From NCBI GenBank assembly GCA_019240405.1, contig JAFAYL010000013.1:124001-188000 (forward strand): a stretch of DNA of 64,000 nt, in the 5' to 3' direction. This DNA comes from Acidobacteriaceae bacterium. GTDB taxonomy: Bacteria; Acidobacteriota; Terriglobia; Bryobacterales; Bryobacteraceae. Below the pieces are notes generated by a model. The model did no database searches and was not told the origin of the DNA. It was given only the letters and a program-made list of their open reading frames with translations. The position numbers and the translations under genes were made by a program. Positions 27,508-36,314 of this stretch are shown here, piece by piece. The stretch's first letter is position 1. The number at the start of each line of letters is the position of its first letter.

Positions 27508-28527
27508 ATGAATCCGGGTGAAAAGGAGCGATATTCCCGGCAGATCTCGTTCGCTCCGATTGGGGAAGCAGGGCAAAACAAGATTTTAGCCGCTCGAATA
27601 TGTATCGTGGGTTGCGGCGCTCTAGGCAGCTTTCAAGCAGAGGCGCTCGCCCGCGCCGGTATTGGCCATCTGCGGTTGATCGATCGCGACTACGTCGATT
27701 ACACGAACCTTCAGCGGCAATGGTTGTATGACGAAGCGGATGCGCGGGATGAATCACCGAAAGTTATAGCGGCAGCTCGAAGACTGCGCCAACTGAATTC
27801 TCACGTCGAAGTGGAGCCAATTATCGCGGATCTTACGCCGTCGAACGCAGAAGATCTGCTTGAACAAAGTGATCTGATCCTCGATGGCACGGATAACTTC
27901 GAAACCCGCTATCTCCTTAACGATATTAGCGCCAAATTGAGAATTCCATTGATTTACGGCGCCGCGATTGGCAGTTATGGCATTGTCATGCCGGTGGTGC
28001 CGGAGCGTGGTCCATGCCTTGCGTGCGTGTATCCTGAACCTCCTTCTGGCCCGCAACTTACTTGTGATATCGCCGGAGTGCTTGTATCGACAACTGCGGC
28101 AGTTGCGGCACTTCAAGTAGCGGCAGCGTTACGCGTAGCTGTCGGTTGGCCGGATTTTGTCTGCCGCATTCACACGCTTGATGTCTGGGAGAGCTCAGCT
28201 AAGCAGATGGATGCGGGCTCACGCGATCCGAAATGCCGGGTCTGCGCGGCGAGAGAATTCCGGTATTTGGAAGGAAAGCAACGGGTCCCCGTCAGCTTGT
28301 GTGGACGCAATGCGGTACAGTTCCACGAAAATGCGAGAAGCTTCGACTTAGAAGAGCTCGCGGCGCGGTTCCGCACGCTCGGAGATGTGCGCCGCAATGA
28401 ATTTGCGTTGAGGCTTGCGATCCCGAATTACGATTTAACATTCTTTCCAGACGGCCGGGCCATCGTCAAAGGAACTACCGATATCGGCATTGCGCGAAGC
28501 GTTTACGCGCGGCTCGTCGGCGCCTAG
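27508..28527 (+). CDS. ThiF/MoeB-type E1-like adenylyltransferase
   Basis: A 339-residue enzyme from the ATG at 27508. An E1-like Rossmann core is clear: VGCGALGSFQAEALARAGIG (ATP-binding), DRDYVDYTNLQRQWLYDEAD and DGTDNFETRYLLND. The paired zinc cysteines are CLACVYPEP and CRVCAAREF. The conserved cysteine is in TCDIAGVLVSTTAAVAALQ. These proteins adenylate the C-terminal glycine of MoaD- or ThiS-like carriers for molybdopterin or thiamin sulfur transfer. The last 75 residues do not form a rhodanese domain and were not recognised. No moa or thi gene is adjacent, so MoeB and ThiF cannot be told apart. Confidence 0.88.
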   Translation: MNPGEKERYSRQISFAPIGEAGQNKILAARICIVGCGALGSFQAEALARAGIGHLRLIDRDYVDYTNLQRQWLYDEADARDESPKVIAAARRLRQLNSHVEVEPIIADLTPSNAEDLLEQSDLILDGTDNFETRYLLNDISAKLRIPLIYGAAIGSYGIVMPVVPERGPCLACVYPEPPSGPQLTCDIAGVLVSTTAAVAALQVAAALRVAVGWPDFVCRIHTLDVWESSAKQMDAGSRDPKCRVCAAREFRYLEGKQRVPVSLCGRNAVQFHENARSFDLEELAARFRTLGDVRRNEFALRLAIPNYDLTFFPDGRAIVKGTTDIGIARSVYARLVGA

Positions 28528-28540
28528 TACTCCGTTACTG

Positions 28541-28621
28541 TCAGTGCGCGTGATTAAAGAGGAACCACAGCAAAATAAGTCCGCCGGGCACGCCGAGGAT
28601 CCATGCGATCAGGTACTTCAT
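28541..28621 (-). CDS. 26-residue single-span membrane protein
   Basis: A short gene not longer than 81 bases, found by reading the gap after the ThiF-like gene. ATG at 28621, TGA at 28543-28541. The product starts MKYLIAWILGVPGG and ends LWFLFNHAH: one hydrophobic helix with a central GVPGG kink, a lysine near the N terminus and histidines at the C terminus. A very strong Shine-Dalgarno (GGGGGAGA) lies 6-7 bases before the ATG, the best ribosome site seen in the window. Short proteins with a WxLGVPxG-like segment are common in bacterial genomes as far as I recall, but no function is assigned. It is convergent with the ThiF-like gene, 13 bases away. Confidence 0.72.
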   Translation of the reverse strand: MKYLIAWILGVPGGLILLWFLFNHAH

Positions 28622-28627
28622 TTCTTA

Positions 28628-28635
28628 TCTCCCCC
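28628..28635 (-). promoter_or_regulatory. strong Shine-Dalgarno of the 26-residue gene
   Basis: On the minus strand the bases read GGGGGAGA, with GGAG ending 7 bases before the ATG at 28621. Most genes in the window have weak or no such site, so this one helps show that the small frame is translated. Confidence 0.7.
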
Positions 28636-28761
28636 TATTTTTCGATCAGTAAGCAACTTAGGTCCCACGTTTGGAAATCGATTAAGCCGTCGAGCTCCAA
28701 TGAGTTAGGATAAGCGCCATTGTTGCTGTTCAACTGCTCAGGAAAAATCTTCCCTCTACCC

Positions 28762-29613
28762 ATGTGGATGCCGCCGGGGGTGAGAGCGTCACTCTTTGTT
28801 CTTACAGTTTCAGTACTAGGTTGCGCCCAAGGCAACTATGAGATCCAGGTTTACGCGTCAGAAACGGTGCCGGCTGGAATCACGATGGTCGAATTGCACA
28901 GTAACTTCACCGTCGAAGGCAGCAAGACCACAACCGACGGCACGCTTCCGACGAATCATCAGGAGCACGAAACGATCGAGATCACTCAAGGCTGGACAAG
29001 TTGGTTTGAGACCGGGTGGTACATTTTCACCAATATCGGCCCCGGTCAGGGGTATCGATGGGTGGGCGACCACATTCGTCCGCGCGTACGCATACCCGAT
29101 TCTTGGGAGTGGCCTGTCGGGGTCAGCGTGTCTACTGAGATCGGATATCAGCGGTCGTTGTTTTCGCGCGATACGTGGACATGGGAGATCCGGCCGATTG
29201 TGGATAAGCAACTCGGGAGATGGTATCTGTGCTTCAACCCATCGCTCGAAAGATCCTGGCATGGACCTACCGTCAGCCACGGTGTCGAGTTTGCTCCGAA
29301 TGTCAAAGTGAGCTATCAAGTCACGAAACGAGTCGCGGCGGGGCTCGAGTACTACGGTTCAGTCGGAAATCTCATAACGTGGGACCCTGTCGACGAACAA
29401 CAACAGCAGATTGTGCCTGCGCTAGATTTCGATTTGGGCCCTGAATGGGAGCTCAATTTCGGGGTAGGCATCGGCGTGACGCGGAGCACGGATCACTTGC
29501 TGATCAAGATGATCCTGGGCCGCCGGTTCCGGTTCATGAGCGCTCGCCTTCCGCACCTCGAGCGAGCGGCTTTGCGCCGGGACGCGCCATACTCAGAGGC
29601 GCCGGAGAAATGA
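28762..29613 (+). CDS. exported beta-rich protein, probably outer membrane, unknown function
   Basis: Not recognised as a named family. From the chosen ATG at 28762 it has 283 residues; a second ATG at 28768 and an upstream TTG at 28720 are possible. The N terminus carries a signal segment (ASLFVLTVSVLGCAQG) whose Gly-Cys could be a weak lipobox. The rest alternates polar and aromatic residues in beta-strand style: GWTSWFETGWYIFTNIG, VGVSVSTEIGYQRSLFS, RVAAGLEYYGSVGNL and WELNFGVGIGVTRSTDHLL, ending near GRRFRF. This fits a small outer-membrane barrel like the transporter-type conserved barrels. It lies 27 bases upstream of fabI on the same strand. Confidence 0.65.
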   Translation: MWMPPGVRASLFVLTVSVLGCAQGNYEIQVYASETVPAGITMVELHSNFTVEGSKTTTDGTLPTNHQEHETIEITQGWTSWFETGWYIFTNIGPGQGYRWVGDHIRPRVRIPDSWEWPVGVSVSTEIGYQRSLFSRDTWTWEIRPIVDKQLGRWYLCFNPSLERSWHGPTVSHGVEFAPNVKVSYQVTKRVAAGLEYYGSVGNLITWDPVDEQQQQIVPALDFDLGPEWELNFGVGIGVTRSTDHLLIKMILGRRFRFMSARLPHLERAALRRDAPYSEAPEK

Positions 29614-29640
29614 GCAGGCCACGTTACAATAGTGACTTTC

Positions 29641-30420
29641 ATGGGAGAGTTACTCCGTGGCAAAACTGCCCTCGTCCTAGGTGTGGCAAATAAATGGAGC
29701 ATCGCTTACGCGATATCTTCTGCATTTGTTCGCGAGGGCGCGTCTCTCGTGCTTACGTATCAAGGCGAGCGGCAGCGTGAGACCGTAGAAGAGCTTGGCG
29801 CGGAGCTTAAAGCTTCAGAAGTTTTGAATTGCGATGTCACAAGATCCGGCGATCTGGATACTTTGGCGGCCTCTTTAAACCAGAGTTCGCCCGTTCTGGA
29901 CGCAGTCGTCCATAGCATCGCCTTCGCGAACAAAGAAGATTTGAGCCATCCTTTTATTGAGACAAGCCGCGAAGGATATCTCCTCGCTCAGGAAGTAAGC
30001 GCCTATTCCCTCGTGGCGGTATCGCGGGCAGTCACGCCGCTAATGAAACGCGGCGGCTCGATAACCACCCTCACGTATCTTGGGTCAACTCGCGTGGTAC
30101 AAAACTATAACGTAATGGGTGTTGCGAAGGCCGCGCTTGAAGCAAGCGTACGCTATCTGGCAAGCGATTTGGGTAGCGCGGGTATTCGTGTGAACGCTAT
30201 TTCCGCTGGTCCGATCAAGACTGCCTCAGCGCGCGGCATCAAAGATTTTTCGAAGGTTTTGGATGCGGTCTCCTCGCTGGCGCCGCTGCGGCGAAGCACC
30301 GATCCCGCGGAAGTTGCCGATGCTGCAGTGTTTCTTGCCAGCGACCTGGCCCGCGGAGTGACAGGTAATACAGTATTTGTGGATGCAGGGTTTCAAATAG
30401 TCGGTCTTGGCTTATCGTGA
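29641..30420 (+). CDS. fabI: enoyl-[acyl-carrier-protein] reductase (NADH), FabI type
   Basis: A 259-residue enzyme for the last step of each fatty acid elongation round, reducing trans-2-enoyl-ACP with NADH. The start ATG at 29641 was chosen over a GTG at 29632 because the numbering then matches E. coli FabI. The divergent SDR nucleotide motif LGVANKWSIAYAI is present. The active-site residues Tyr146, Tyr156 and Lys163 lie in TYLGS and NYNVMGVAKAALEASVRYLA. The C terminus VTGNTVFVDAGFQIVG is typical. FabI is the target of triclosan and isoniazid-like inhibitors. A TACAAT box at 29625-29630, 10 bases before the ATG, could be a -10 element that gives an almost leaderless message. Confidence 0.95.
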   Translation: MGELLRGKTALVLGVANKWSIAYAISSAFVREGASLVLTYQGERQRETVEELGAELKASEVLNCDVTRSGDLDTLAASLNQSSPVLDAVVHSIAFANKEDLSHPFIETSREGYLLAQEVSAYSLVAVSRAVTPLMKRGGSITTLTYLGSTRVVQNYNVMGVAKAALEASVRYLASDLGSAGIRVNAISAGPIKTASARGIKDFSKVLDAVSSLAPLRRSTDPAEVADAAVFLASDLARGVTGNTVFVDAGFQIVGLGLS

Positions 30421-30483
30421 TTGAGCACTGATTTGAGCCATACGAGAAAGCTGACCGTCCAATACTCAGATCCTTAGCTAAAT

Positions 30484-31467
30484 ATGATTCAAGTCGAAGG
30501 TCTCTCAAAGAATTACGCGCGCACTGTCGCGGTGAATAATATTTCGTTTTCCGTGGAGAAGGGCGATGTTGTGGGTTTTTTGGGACCGAATGGCGCCGGA
30601 AAAACAACCACGATGCGCATCTTGACCTGCTTCATGCCGCCTACGGCGGGGAAAGCCACGGTAGCAGGTTTTGATGTCTTCGAGCAGCCGTTCGAAGTGA
30701 AAAAGCGCATCGGCTATTTACCCGAATCGCCGCCGCTTTACCCGGAAATGAGTGTAGCGGACTACTTGATGTTCGTCGCGCGCCTGAAAAACGTTGCGAA
30801 TTCAGAGATCAAGCGCCGCACCGAAGAGGTCATGGAGCGCTGCGCAATTGCGGATGTCAAACCGAAGCTCATTTCGAAGCTGTCGCGAGGATACCGCCAG
30901 CGTGTTGGCCTGGCACAAGCCATCATTCATAATCCCGACGTGCTGATTCTGGACGAGCCGACCTCAGGCCTCGATCCGAAGCAGATCAATGAAACTCGCG
31001 AGCTGATCAAGTCGCTCTCCGGCGAACACACGATCATTCTCAGCACGCATATCCTTCCCGAAGTGGAAGCGGTTTGCGAGAAGGTGATCATTATCAATAA
31101 AGGGAAGCTTGTCGCAACCGATTCAGTGGAAAACCTTAAACATCGCGCCGGTCTCAATGCTGCGATTCAGCTCCAGCTCGATACGGCGGGAAACGGCAAT
31201 GCGGAGGTCGTGCGGCAAACTCTCGAGCAAGTGCCTGGAGTGAGTAAAGTGCTCGAGAAGACAGTCTCAAGCGATCGCCTTGTTTTCGAGATTGAAGGGC
31301 TGTCGGACAGAAATCCTCGGGCTGATGTGGCGCGCGCTGTCGTAAATTCCGGTTGGAATCTCCTCGAATTAAAATCGCTCACGTTTAGCCTCGAAGAGGT
31401 TTTTCTTGAATTAACCGGATCCAGCGCCGAGGCTACGGTCGCGAACGGGAAAGGAGCCGCCGCGTGA
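30484..31467 (+). CDS. ABC transporter ATPase, GldA-like
   Basis: A 327-residue ATPase. Walker A is GFLGPNGAGKTTTMRIL, the Q-loop region RIGYLPESPPLYPEMSV, the signature KLSRGYRQRVGLAQAI, Walker B ILDEPTSGLDP and the switch His LSTHILPEVE. The extra C-terminal 90 residues are typical of ATPases paired with ABC-2 permeases. With the next three genes it forms the set called GldA-GldF-GldG in gliding Bacteroidetes, but the same set is widespread in non-gliding bacteria. Its transport substrate is not known. The gene overlaps the permease start by 4 bases (GTGA). Confidence 0.9.
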   Translation: MIQVEGLSKNYARTVAVNNISFSVEKGDVVGFLGPNGAGKTTTMRILTCFMPPTAGKATVAGFDVFEQPFEVKKRIGYLPESPPLYPEMSVADYLMFVARLKNVANSEIKRRTEEVMERCAIADVKPKLISKLSRGYRQRVGLAQAIIHNPDVLILDEPTSGLDPKQINETRELIKSLSGEHTIILSTHILPEVEAVCEKVIIINKGKLVATDSVENLKHRAGLNAAIQLQLDTAGNGNAEVVRQTLEQVPGVSKVLEKTVSSDRLVFEIEGLSDRNPRADVARAVVNSGWNLLELKSLTFSLEEVFLELTGSSAEATVANGKGAAA

Positions 31468-32231
31468 GAAATATTTGGACAGTTTGCCGGCGCGAGTTGT
31501 ACAGTTACTTCGTTTCGCCTATAGCGTGGGTGTTACTCGCGATCTTTGCTTTACTAAGCGGGTATTTCACTTATCTGATTACCGGGTATTTCGTTCAAGC
31601 TTCGCTACAAAGTCAAATGAGCGGCCAGCCGATGCCGATGAATCTTAATGAGCAAGTGATTACGCCGCTATTTTCTAACATTGCCGTGATCGGGCTGTTC
31701 TTGATTCCGTTGATTACCATGCGGCTATTCGCGGAAGAAAAGCGGCAGGGCACAATTGAGCTGTTAGCGACGTCTCCGATTCATGATCTGGAGATTGTTA
31801 TGGGAAAGTGGCTATCGGCTGTCCTCATGTACTGCGCGCTGCTCCTTGTATTGCTCATTGATTACTCGTTTTTGTTTCTCTATGGCCAACCCGATTGGAA
31901 GCCGGTGGTGACTGGGTTTTTGGGTGTTCTACTCGAGGGGGGCTGCCTCCTCGCTCTTGGCACGTTTATCTCAACCACCACCAAGAACCAAATCATTGCG
32001 GGCGCTGTCGGTTTTTCGCTAGCCTTGCTGCTCTGGATTTTGAACTGGACGACATCTTTCGGTAACTCGCCAACAGTGCAAGTCTTAGGGTACTTGTCGA
32101 TATTGAGTCATCTTGATAGCTTTTCACGAGGCGTTATCGACAGTAAGGATGTTATTTACTATCTCTCGCTGATATTTCTCGGACTATTTCTAACGACTCG
32201 CTCGCTTGAGTCGTTGCGCTGGAGGGCTTAA
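31464..32231 (+). CDS. ABC-2 type permease, GldF-like
   Basis: A 255-residue membrane protein with about six hydrophobic segments, the first at residues 17-38. The ABC-2 coupling signature is seen in TMRLFAEEKRQGTIELLATSPIHDLEIVMGKW. The start is GTG at 31464, overlapping the ATPase stop. A long extracytoplasmic loop between the first two helices (residues about 40-70) is usual for this family. It ends at 32231, where TAATG couples it to the GldG-like gene. It forms the pore with the ATPase encoded just upstream. Confidence 0.88.
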   Translation: MRNIWTVCRRELYSYFVSPIAWVLLAIFALLSGYFTYLITGYFVQASLQSQMSGQPMPMNLNEQVITPLFSNIAVIGLFLIPLITMRLFAEEKRQGTIELLATSPIHDLEIVMGKWLSAVLMYCALLLVLLIDYSFLFLYGQPDWKPVVTGFLGVLLEGGCLLALGTFISTTTKNQIIAGAVGFSLALLLWILNWTTSFGNSPTVQVLGYLSILSHLDSFSRGVIDSKDVIYYLSLIFLGLFLTTRSLESLRWRA

Positions 32232-33616
32232 TGGCTGAAGAAAAATCCAGGAACACAATTGCCGCCCGCCAAGCTCGTTATGGCGCGACAGCTACTTTGT
32301 ACACCATCATCGTGATTGCGGTTTTGGTGATGGTCAACTGGCTTGCTAATCGCTATAACAAGAGCTACGACACGACGAGTAACAAACGGTTCACGCTGTC
32401 TGAGGAGACGAAGAAGGTCGTTAAAGGCCTGAAATCCGATGCGACGATCACGTATATCGATAAGAGCTCAAATTTTGAGCAGGCGAGGGGCACGTTAGAT
32501 CGATATGCGAATCTGTCGCCAAAGATTCATCTGCAGTACATCGATGCGCAAAAGCAACCCGTCGTGGCGCGGTCATATGGAGTGCGGTTCCTTGGGACTG
32601 CATACGTCGAGATTGGCCAGAGGCGCGAAGAAGCGAAGTCTCTGACAGAGGAAGGTATAACCGGCGCGTTTCTCAAAGATTTGAAGGGCGTGCGCAAGGT
32701 TTGTTTTGTCACAGGCAGTAAGGAGCACCAGCTCGACGACACACAGGAAAACGGATTATCACGTTACAAAACGCTGCTCGAGCGGGATAACTATCAGGTG
32801 GATTCCGTTTCGCTCGCCGAACAGACTGCTGTTCCCAAAGATTGCACAGTTCTCGTTGTCGCAGGCCCGCAGCTTGATTACACGCCCAATGAAGTAACCG
32901 CGATTAAGAACTATGTCGAAAACGGCGGTCGCGCCATGTTTCTCATTGATCCGCCGCTCGATTTTGGGCGCGAGCACATCGCGCAGAACGAAGGACTGAT
33001 GAAACTGATCGAGGGCTGGGGAGTTACGCCGGACAGCGATCTTGTGCTCGAACAGAATGCGATGGCTCAATTATTCGGCTTTGGGCCTGAGATTCCGCTA
33101 GTTTCCAAGTACGAATCGCAGCCAATCGTCAATGATTTAAAAGGAGCCGTTACGGGATTCCCAATCTCCCGCTCACTCGAGGTGAAGAACGGCGACAAAA
33201 CGACAGTCGATAAGCTCTTCTCGACCACAGACCGCTCGATTGCTACAACACGTCTGAACACGAATGAAGTGAATCCGGACGATCCCAGTAATAAGAAGGG
33301 GCCGTTCGTGCTTGGCGCTGCAGGTACTTACAACACTGGCAAGCCCAGCAATCCCGGACGGTTCGTGGTTATTGGCAGCTCTGGGTTCGTCGACAACGCG
33401 ATGGTGGGCTTCCAAGGGAACCGCGATCTTGCGGTGAACGCGGTCAACTGGCTTTCGTCTGATGAAGATCTCATCTCGATCCGTCCGAAAGAGCCTGAAG
33501 ATCGGCGCCTTAACGCAACGCAACACCAGATGAATGCCTTCTTTTACACCGACCTGATCGGAATTCCACTCGTAATTATTCTCTGGGGTGTATCAATCTG
33601 GGCGAAGCGGAGATAG
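32231..33616 (+). CDS. GldG-like ABC transporter auxiliary protein
   Basis: A 461-residue protein anchored by one N-terminal helix (about residues 19-36) and one C-terminal helix (about 440-456, LIGIPLVIILWGVSIWAKRR). The large periplasmic middle has the DUF7088/GldG-like start YDTTSNKRFTLSEETKKVVKGLK and VKNFVENGG-like text (IKNYVENGGRAMFLIDPPLD), a fold found in IFT52/GldG proteins. GldG partners with ABC-2 permeases in the GldF/GldG complex. The gene starts in a TAATG overlap with the permease and is followed one base later by the DUF4340 gene. Confidence 0.85.
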   Translation: MAEEKSRNTIAARQARYGATATLYTIIVIAVLVMVNWLANRYNKSYDTTSNKRFTLSEETKKVVKGLKSDATITYIDKSSNFEQARGTLDRYANLSPKIHLQYIDAQKQPVVARSYGVRFLGTAYVEIGQRREEAKSLTEEGITGAFLKDLKGVRKVCFVTGSKEHQLDDTQENGLSRYKTLLERDNYQVDSVSLAEQTAVPKDCTVLVVAGPQLDYTPNEVTAIKNYVENGGRAMFLIDPPLDFGREHIAQNEGLMKLIEGWGVTPDSDLVLEQNAMAQLFGFGPEIPLVSKYESQPIVNDLKGAVTGFPISRSLEVKNGDKTTVDKLFSTTDRSIATTRLNTNEVNPDDPSNKKGPFVLGAAGTYNTGKPSNPGRFVVIGSSGFVDNAMVGFQGNRDLAVNAVNWLSSDEDLISIRPKEPEDRRLNATQHQMNAFFYTDLIGIPLVIILWGVSIWAKRR

Positions 33617-33617
33617 C

Positions 33618-34943
33618 ATGAAGCCTCGCAATCTACTGATTGCAGCCGCTCTCTTAGCTGCTCTCAGCGGAGTTGTCTGGTGGGCGAAGCGCCATCCTCA
33701 ATCAAGCGCCTCGACGAGCACGACTCCACCTTCACCCAAACTCGCGGACATTCCCGAAGCAAACGTAAAAGAGATACAGATCCAGAAAAAAGATGGACCG
33801 GCAGTTACTCTCGACCGCCAAAACGGTAAGTGGGTGATCAGCGCACCGCAGCCTTTACCGGCCGATCAAGACGCGGCTACCACGGTCGCATCTTCGTTGA
33901 GCCCATTAACTGCGGACAGCGTCGTAGAGGATAAGCCGGCAAACTTGAATCAATACGGCCTTAACGGGCCAAGCCTCACGGTTACCGTTAAGGAGAAAGC
34001 AGGAAAGACTGACCAGGTCGTGTTCGGCGACGATGTTCCGGCAGGATCGCTGGTTTACGCGCGATTTAACTCCAGCCCCAAAGTGTACACAGTGTCCTCG
34101 TCTGTCAAGAGCTCCTTCGATAAGGGGCTGAACGACCTCCGTGATAAACGATTGCTTACTTTCGATACCAACCAAGTTACGCGCGTCGATATTGCGTCGC
34201 CTAAAGCAGACATCGAGTTCGGCAAAAATAATCAAAACGATTGGCAGATTCTCAAGCCCAAGCCTTATCGCGCTGACGGTTTTCAAGTCGAAGAGCTGCT
34301 CCGTAAGTTAAGCGATGCGAAAATGGACCTCTCCAGCAGTTCGGAAGATACAAAAAAGGCCGCCGCATCATTTGCCTCGGGTAAAGCTGTAGGAGCAGCT
34401 AAAGTCAGCGACGCGGCAGGTACTCAAACGCTCGAAGTTCACGCAAACAAAGATGATTATTACGCGAAAAGCAGCGTAGTCGACGGCATTTACAAGATCA
34501 GTTCTGATCTCGGGAAGGAGATGGAGAAGCCTCTCGACGATTTCAGAAACAAGAAGATTTTCGACTTCGGGTTCAGCGATCCGACCAAAATAGAGGTTCA
34601 ACGCGGGGATAGCGCAAAGACCTATACGAAGGCTGGTCAGGATTGGAAGCTCGATGCTAGCGTTATGAACCCCGGCGCGGTTCAGACATTCATTGACAAG
34701 CTTCGGGATCTCTCGTCAACGAAGTTTCTTGACAGCGGATTCACTACACCCGTTGCGACGATTACTGTCACGTCGAATAGCGGCAAGCGTATCGAAAAGG
34801 TCGAGTTCGCAAAGAACGCGGATGGCTACATCGCTCATCGCGTGAATGAGCCTGCTTTGTACCAACTCGATGCCAAGTCCGTCAACGATATGCTGGAAGC
34901 TAGTAACAGCATTAAGCCTGCTGCGCCTGCGTCAAAGAAATAG
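33618..34943 (+). CDS. DUF4340 domain lipoprotein-like or membrane-anchored periplasmic protein
   Basis: A 441-residue protein from the ATG at 33618; the upstream frame is open only because it lies inside the GldG-like gene. An N-terminal helix (LLIAAALLAALSGVVWWA) anchors it. The body repeats a beta-rich unit: IQKKDGPAVTLDRQNGKWVIS, then VTVKEKAGKTDQVVFGDDVP, and later IEVQRGDSAKTYTKAGQDWKLD. Such proteins are known as DUF4340 and regularly follow GldG genes. Function is unknown; a role in sensing or stabilising the transporter is inference. It ends 17 bases before the nicotinate phosphoribosyltransferase gene. Confidence 0.82.
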   Translation: MKPRNLLIAAALLAALSGVVWWAKRHPQSSASTSTTPPSPKLADIPEANVKEIQIQKKDGPAVTLDRQNGKWVISAPQPLPADQDAATTVASSLSPLTADSVVEDKPANLNQYGLNGPSLTVTVKEKAGKTDQVVFGDDVPAGSLVYARFNSSPKVYTVSSSVKSSFDKGLNDLRDKRLLTFDTNQVTRVDIASPKADIEFGKNNQNDWQILKPKPYRADGFQVEELLRKLSDAKMDLSSSSEDTKKAAASFASGKAVGAAKVSDAAGTQTLEVHANKDDYYAKSSVVDGIYKISSDLGKEMEKPLDDFRNKKIFDFGFSDPTKIEVQRGDSAKTYTKAGQDWKLDASVMNPGAVQTFIDKLRDLSSTKFLDSGFTTPVATITVTSNSGKRIEKVEFAKNADGYIAHRVNEPALYQLDAKSVNDMLEASNSIKPAAPASKK

Positions 34944-34960
34944 CGCTATCGGACGCTCTC

Positions 34961-36292
34961 ATGTCTGCCATTAACACGGACCTGTATGAGCTCACCATGG
35001 CGGCGGGGTACTTCTGTGCGCGAAAGACGGACGAAGTAGCCACTTTCGAGCTTTCCGTCCGGCGGCTTCCTAAAAATCGCAATTTCCTTGTAGCCGCCGG
35101 GCTGGAACAAGCGGTAGAGTTTCTCCTGAATTTTAAATTTCTTCCGCAAGAGATCGACTACTTGCGTTCACTCGCGCAATTCAAGAACACGCCTCCCGAG
35201 TTTTTCGATTTCCTTGCCGCATTGCGCTTCACTGGCGACGTGTTTGCCGTCCCCGAAGGTACGCCCGTATTTGCCAATGAGCCGCTCGCGATTATTCGCG
35301 CTCCTCTGGTTGAGGCGCAGATCGTCGAGACGTACTTGCTTTCGACGTTCGCTTTCCAGACCAGCATCGCTTCGAAGGCGGCGAGATGCCTGATTGCTGC
35401 GGAGGGGCGCTCGATCGTTGAATTCGGGAGCCGGCGTGCGCATTCGCCTGCCGCCGGCGTCCTTGCAGCTCGCGCGGCTTATCTCGCTGGGTGCGCGGGT
35501 ACCAGTAATACCGAAGCGGGAATGCGTTTCGACATTCCGGTTTTTGGCACGGCTGCCCATTCCTGGACCATGGCGTTTCCGACTGAAGAAGAGTCATTCA
35601 GAACGCTGCAACGGCTGCTCGGCGAGTCCACTGTTTTCTTGCTCGATACATACGACACGATGGAAGGTGCCCGGCTCGCGGCGCGGCTGGGTCCGCCGGT
35701 CTGGGGAGTTCGTCTCGATAGCGGCGATCTCGGCGCGCTCTCGCGAGAAGTGCGCCGCATTCTCGATAGTGCTGGTCTGCGAGACGCGAAGATCTTTGCG
35801 AGTAACGATCTCAACGAAGATCGCCTCGCCGAATTGGTTCGATCCGGAGCGCCGATAGATGCTTTCGGGGTTGGCACCGAGCTTGCCACGTCCGCAGATG
35901 CACCAAGTGTTTCGGCAGTGTATAAGTTAGTCGAGCTTAAGAGAGGCACCGCCCTCCAATACACCGCGAAATTCAGTGACGAGAAGAGCACCTTGCCTGG
36001 CGCCAAGCAAATTTACCGCTACCCCGATTGCGATATGATCGCACTCTATAGCGAATGTAATAGCGATTTCAAGGGCCAGCCGCTGCTGCGTCCAATCATC
36101 GCGCACGGCGATTTACTGGAGCCATTGCCACCGCTCGAGAAATCGCGCTCCACTGCAATGTCTGCCGTGGCTGCGCTCCCCGAGGAAATTCATTCACTCG
36201 AAAGAACAATTACGTATCCCGTTGAGATCAGCACTCGTTTGCTGAATCTGGCGGAGAGTCTTCGCGCCGAAGTTCAAGCTCTTTCGTCATAG
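34961..36292 (+). CDS. pncB: nicotinate phosphoribosyltransferase
   Basis: A 443-residue cytoplasmic enzyme of NAD salvage that joins nicotinate and PRPP with ATP hydrolysis. The opening NTDLYELTMAAGYF is the family signature. The phosphorylated His200 lies in FGTAAHSWTMAFPTEEESF, with the flanking EFGSRRAHSP and TSNTEAG loops also conserved. The PRPP and phosphate site is in RLDSGDLGALSREVRRILD and IFASNDLNEDRLAEL. The next gene, a nicotinamidase, would supply its substrate, so the two make a Preiss-Handler pair. They are 22 bases apart on the same strand. Confidence 0.93.
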   Translation: MSAINTDLYELTMAAGYFCARKTDEVATFELSVRRLPKNRNFLVAAGLEQAVEFLLNFKFLPQEIDYLRSLAQFKNTPPEFFDFLAALRFTGDVFAVPEGTPVFANEPLAIIRAPLVEAQIVETYLLSTFAFQTSIASKAARCLIAAEGRSIVEFGSRRAHSPAAGVLAARAAYLAGCAGTSNTEAGMRFDIPVFGTAAHSWTMAFPTEEESFRTLQRLLGESTVFLLDTYDTMEGARLAARLGPPVWGVRLDSGDLGALSREVRRILDSAGLRDAKIFASNDLNEDRLAELVRSGAPIDAFGVGTELATSADAPSVSAVYKLVELKRGTALQYTAKFSDEKSTLPGAKQIYRYPDCDMIALYSECNSDFKGQPLLRPIIAHGDLLEPLPPLEKSRSTAMSAVAALPEEIHSLERTITYPVEISTRLLNLAESLRAEVQALSS

Positions 36293-36314
36293 CTGGGGCC
36301 TCATAATTAGGGTT

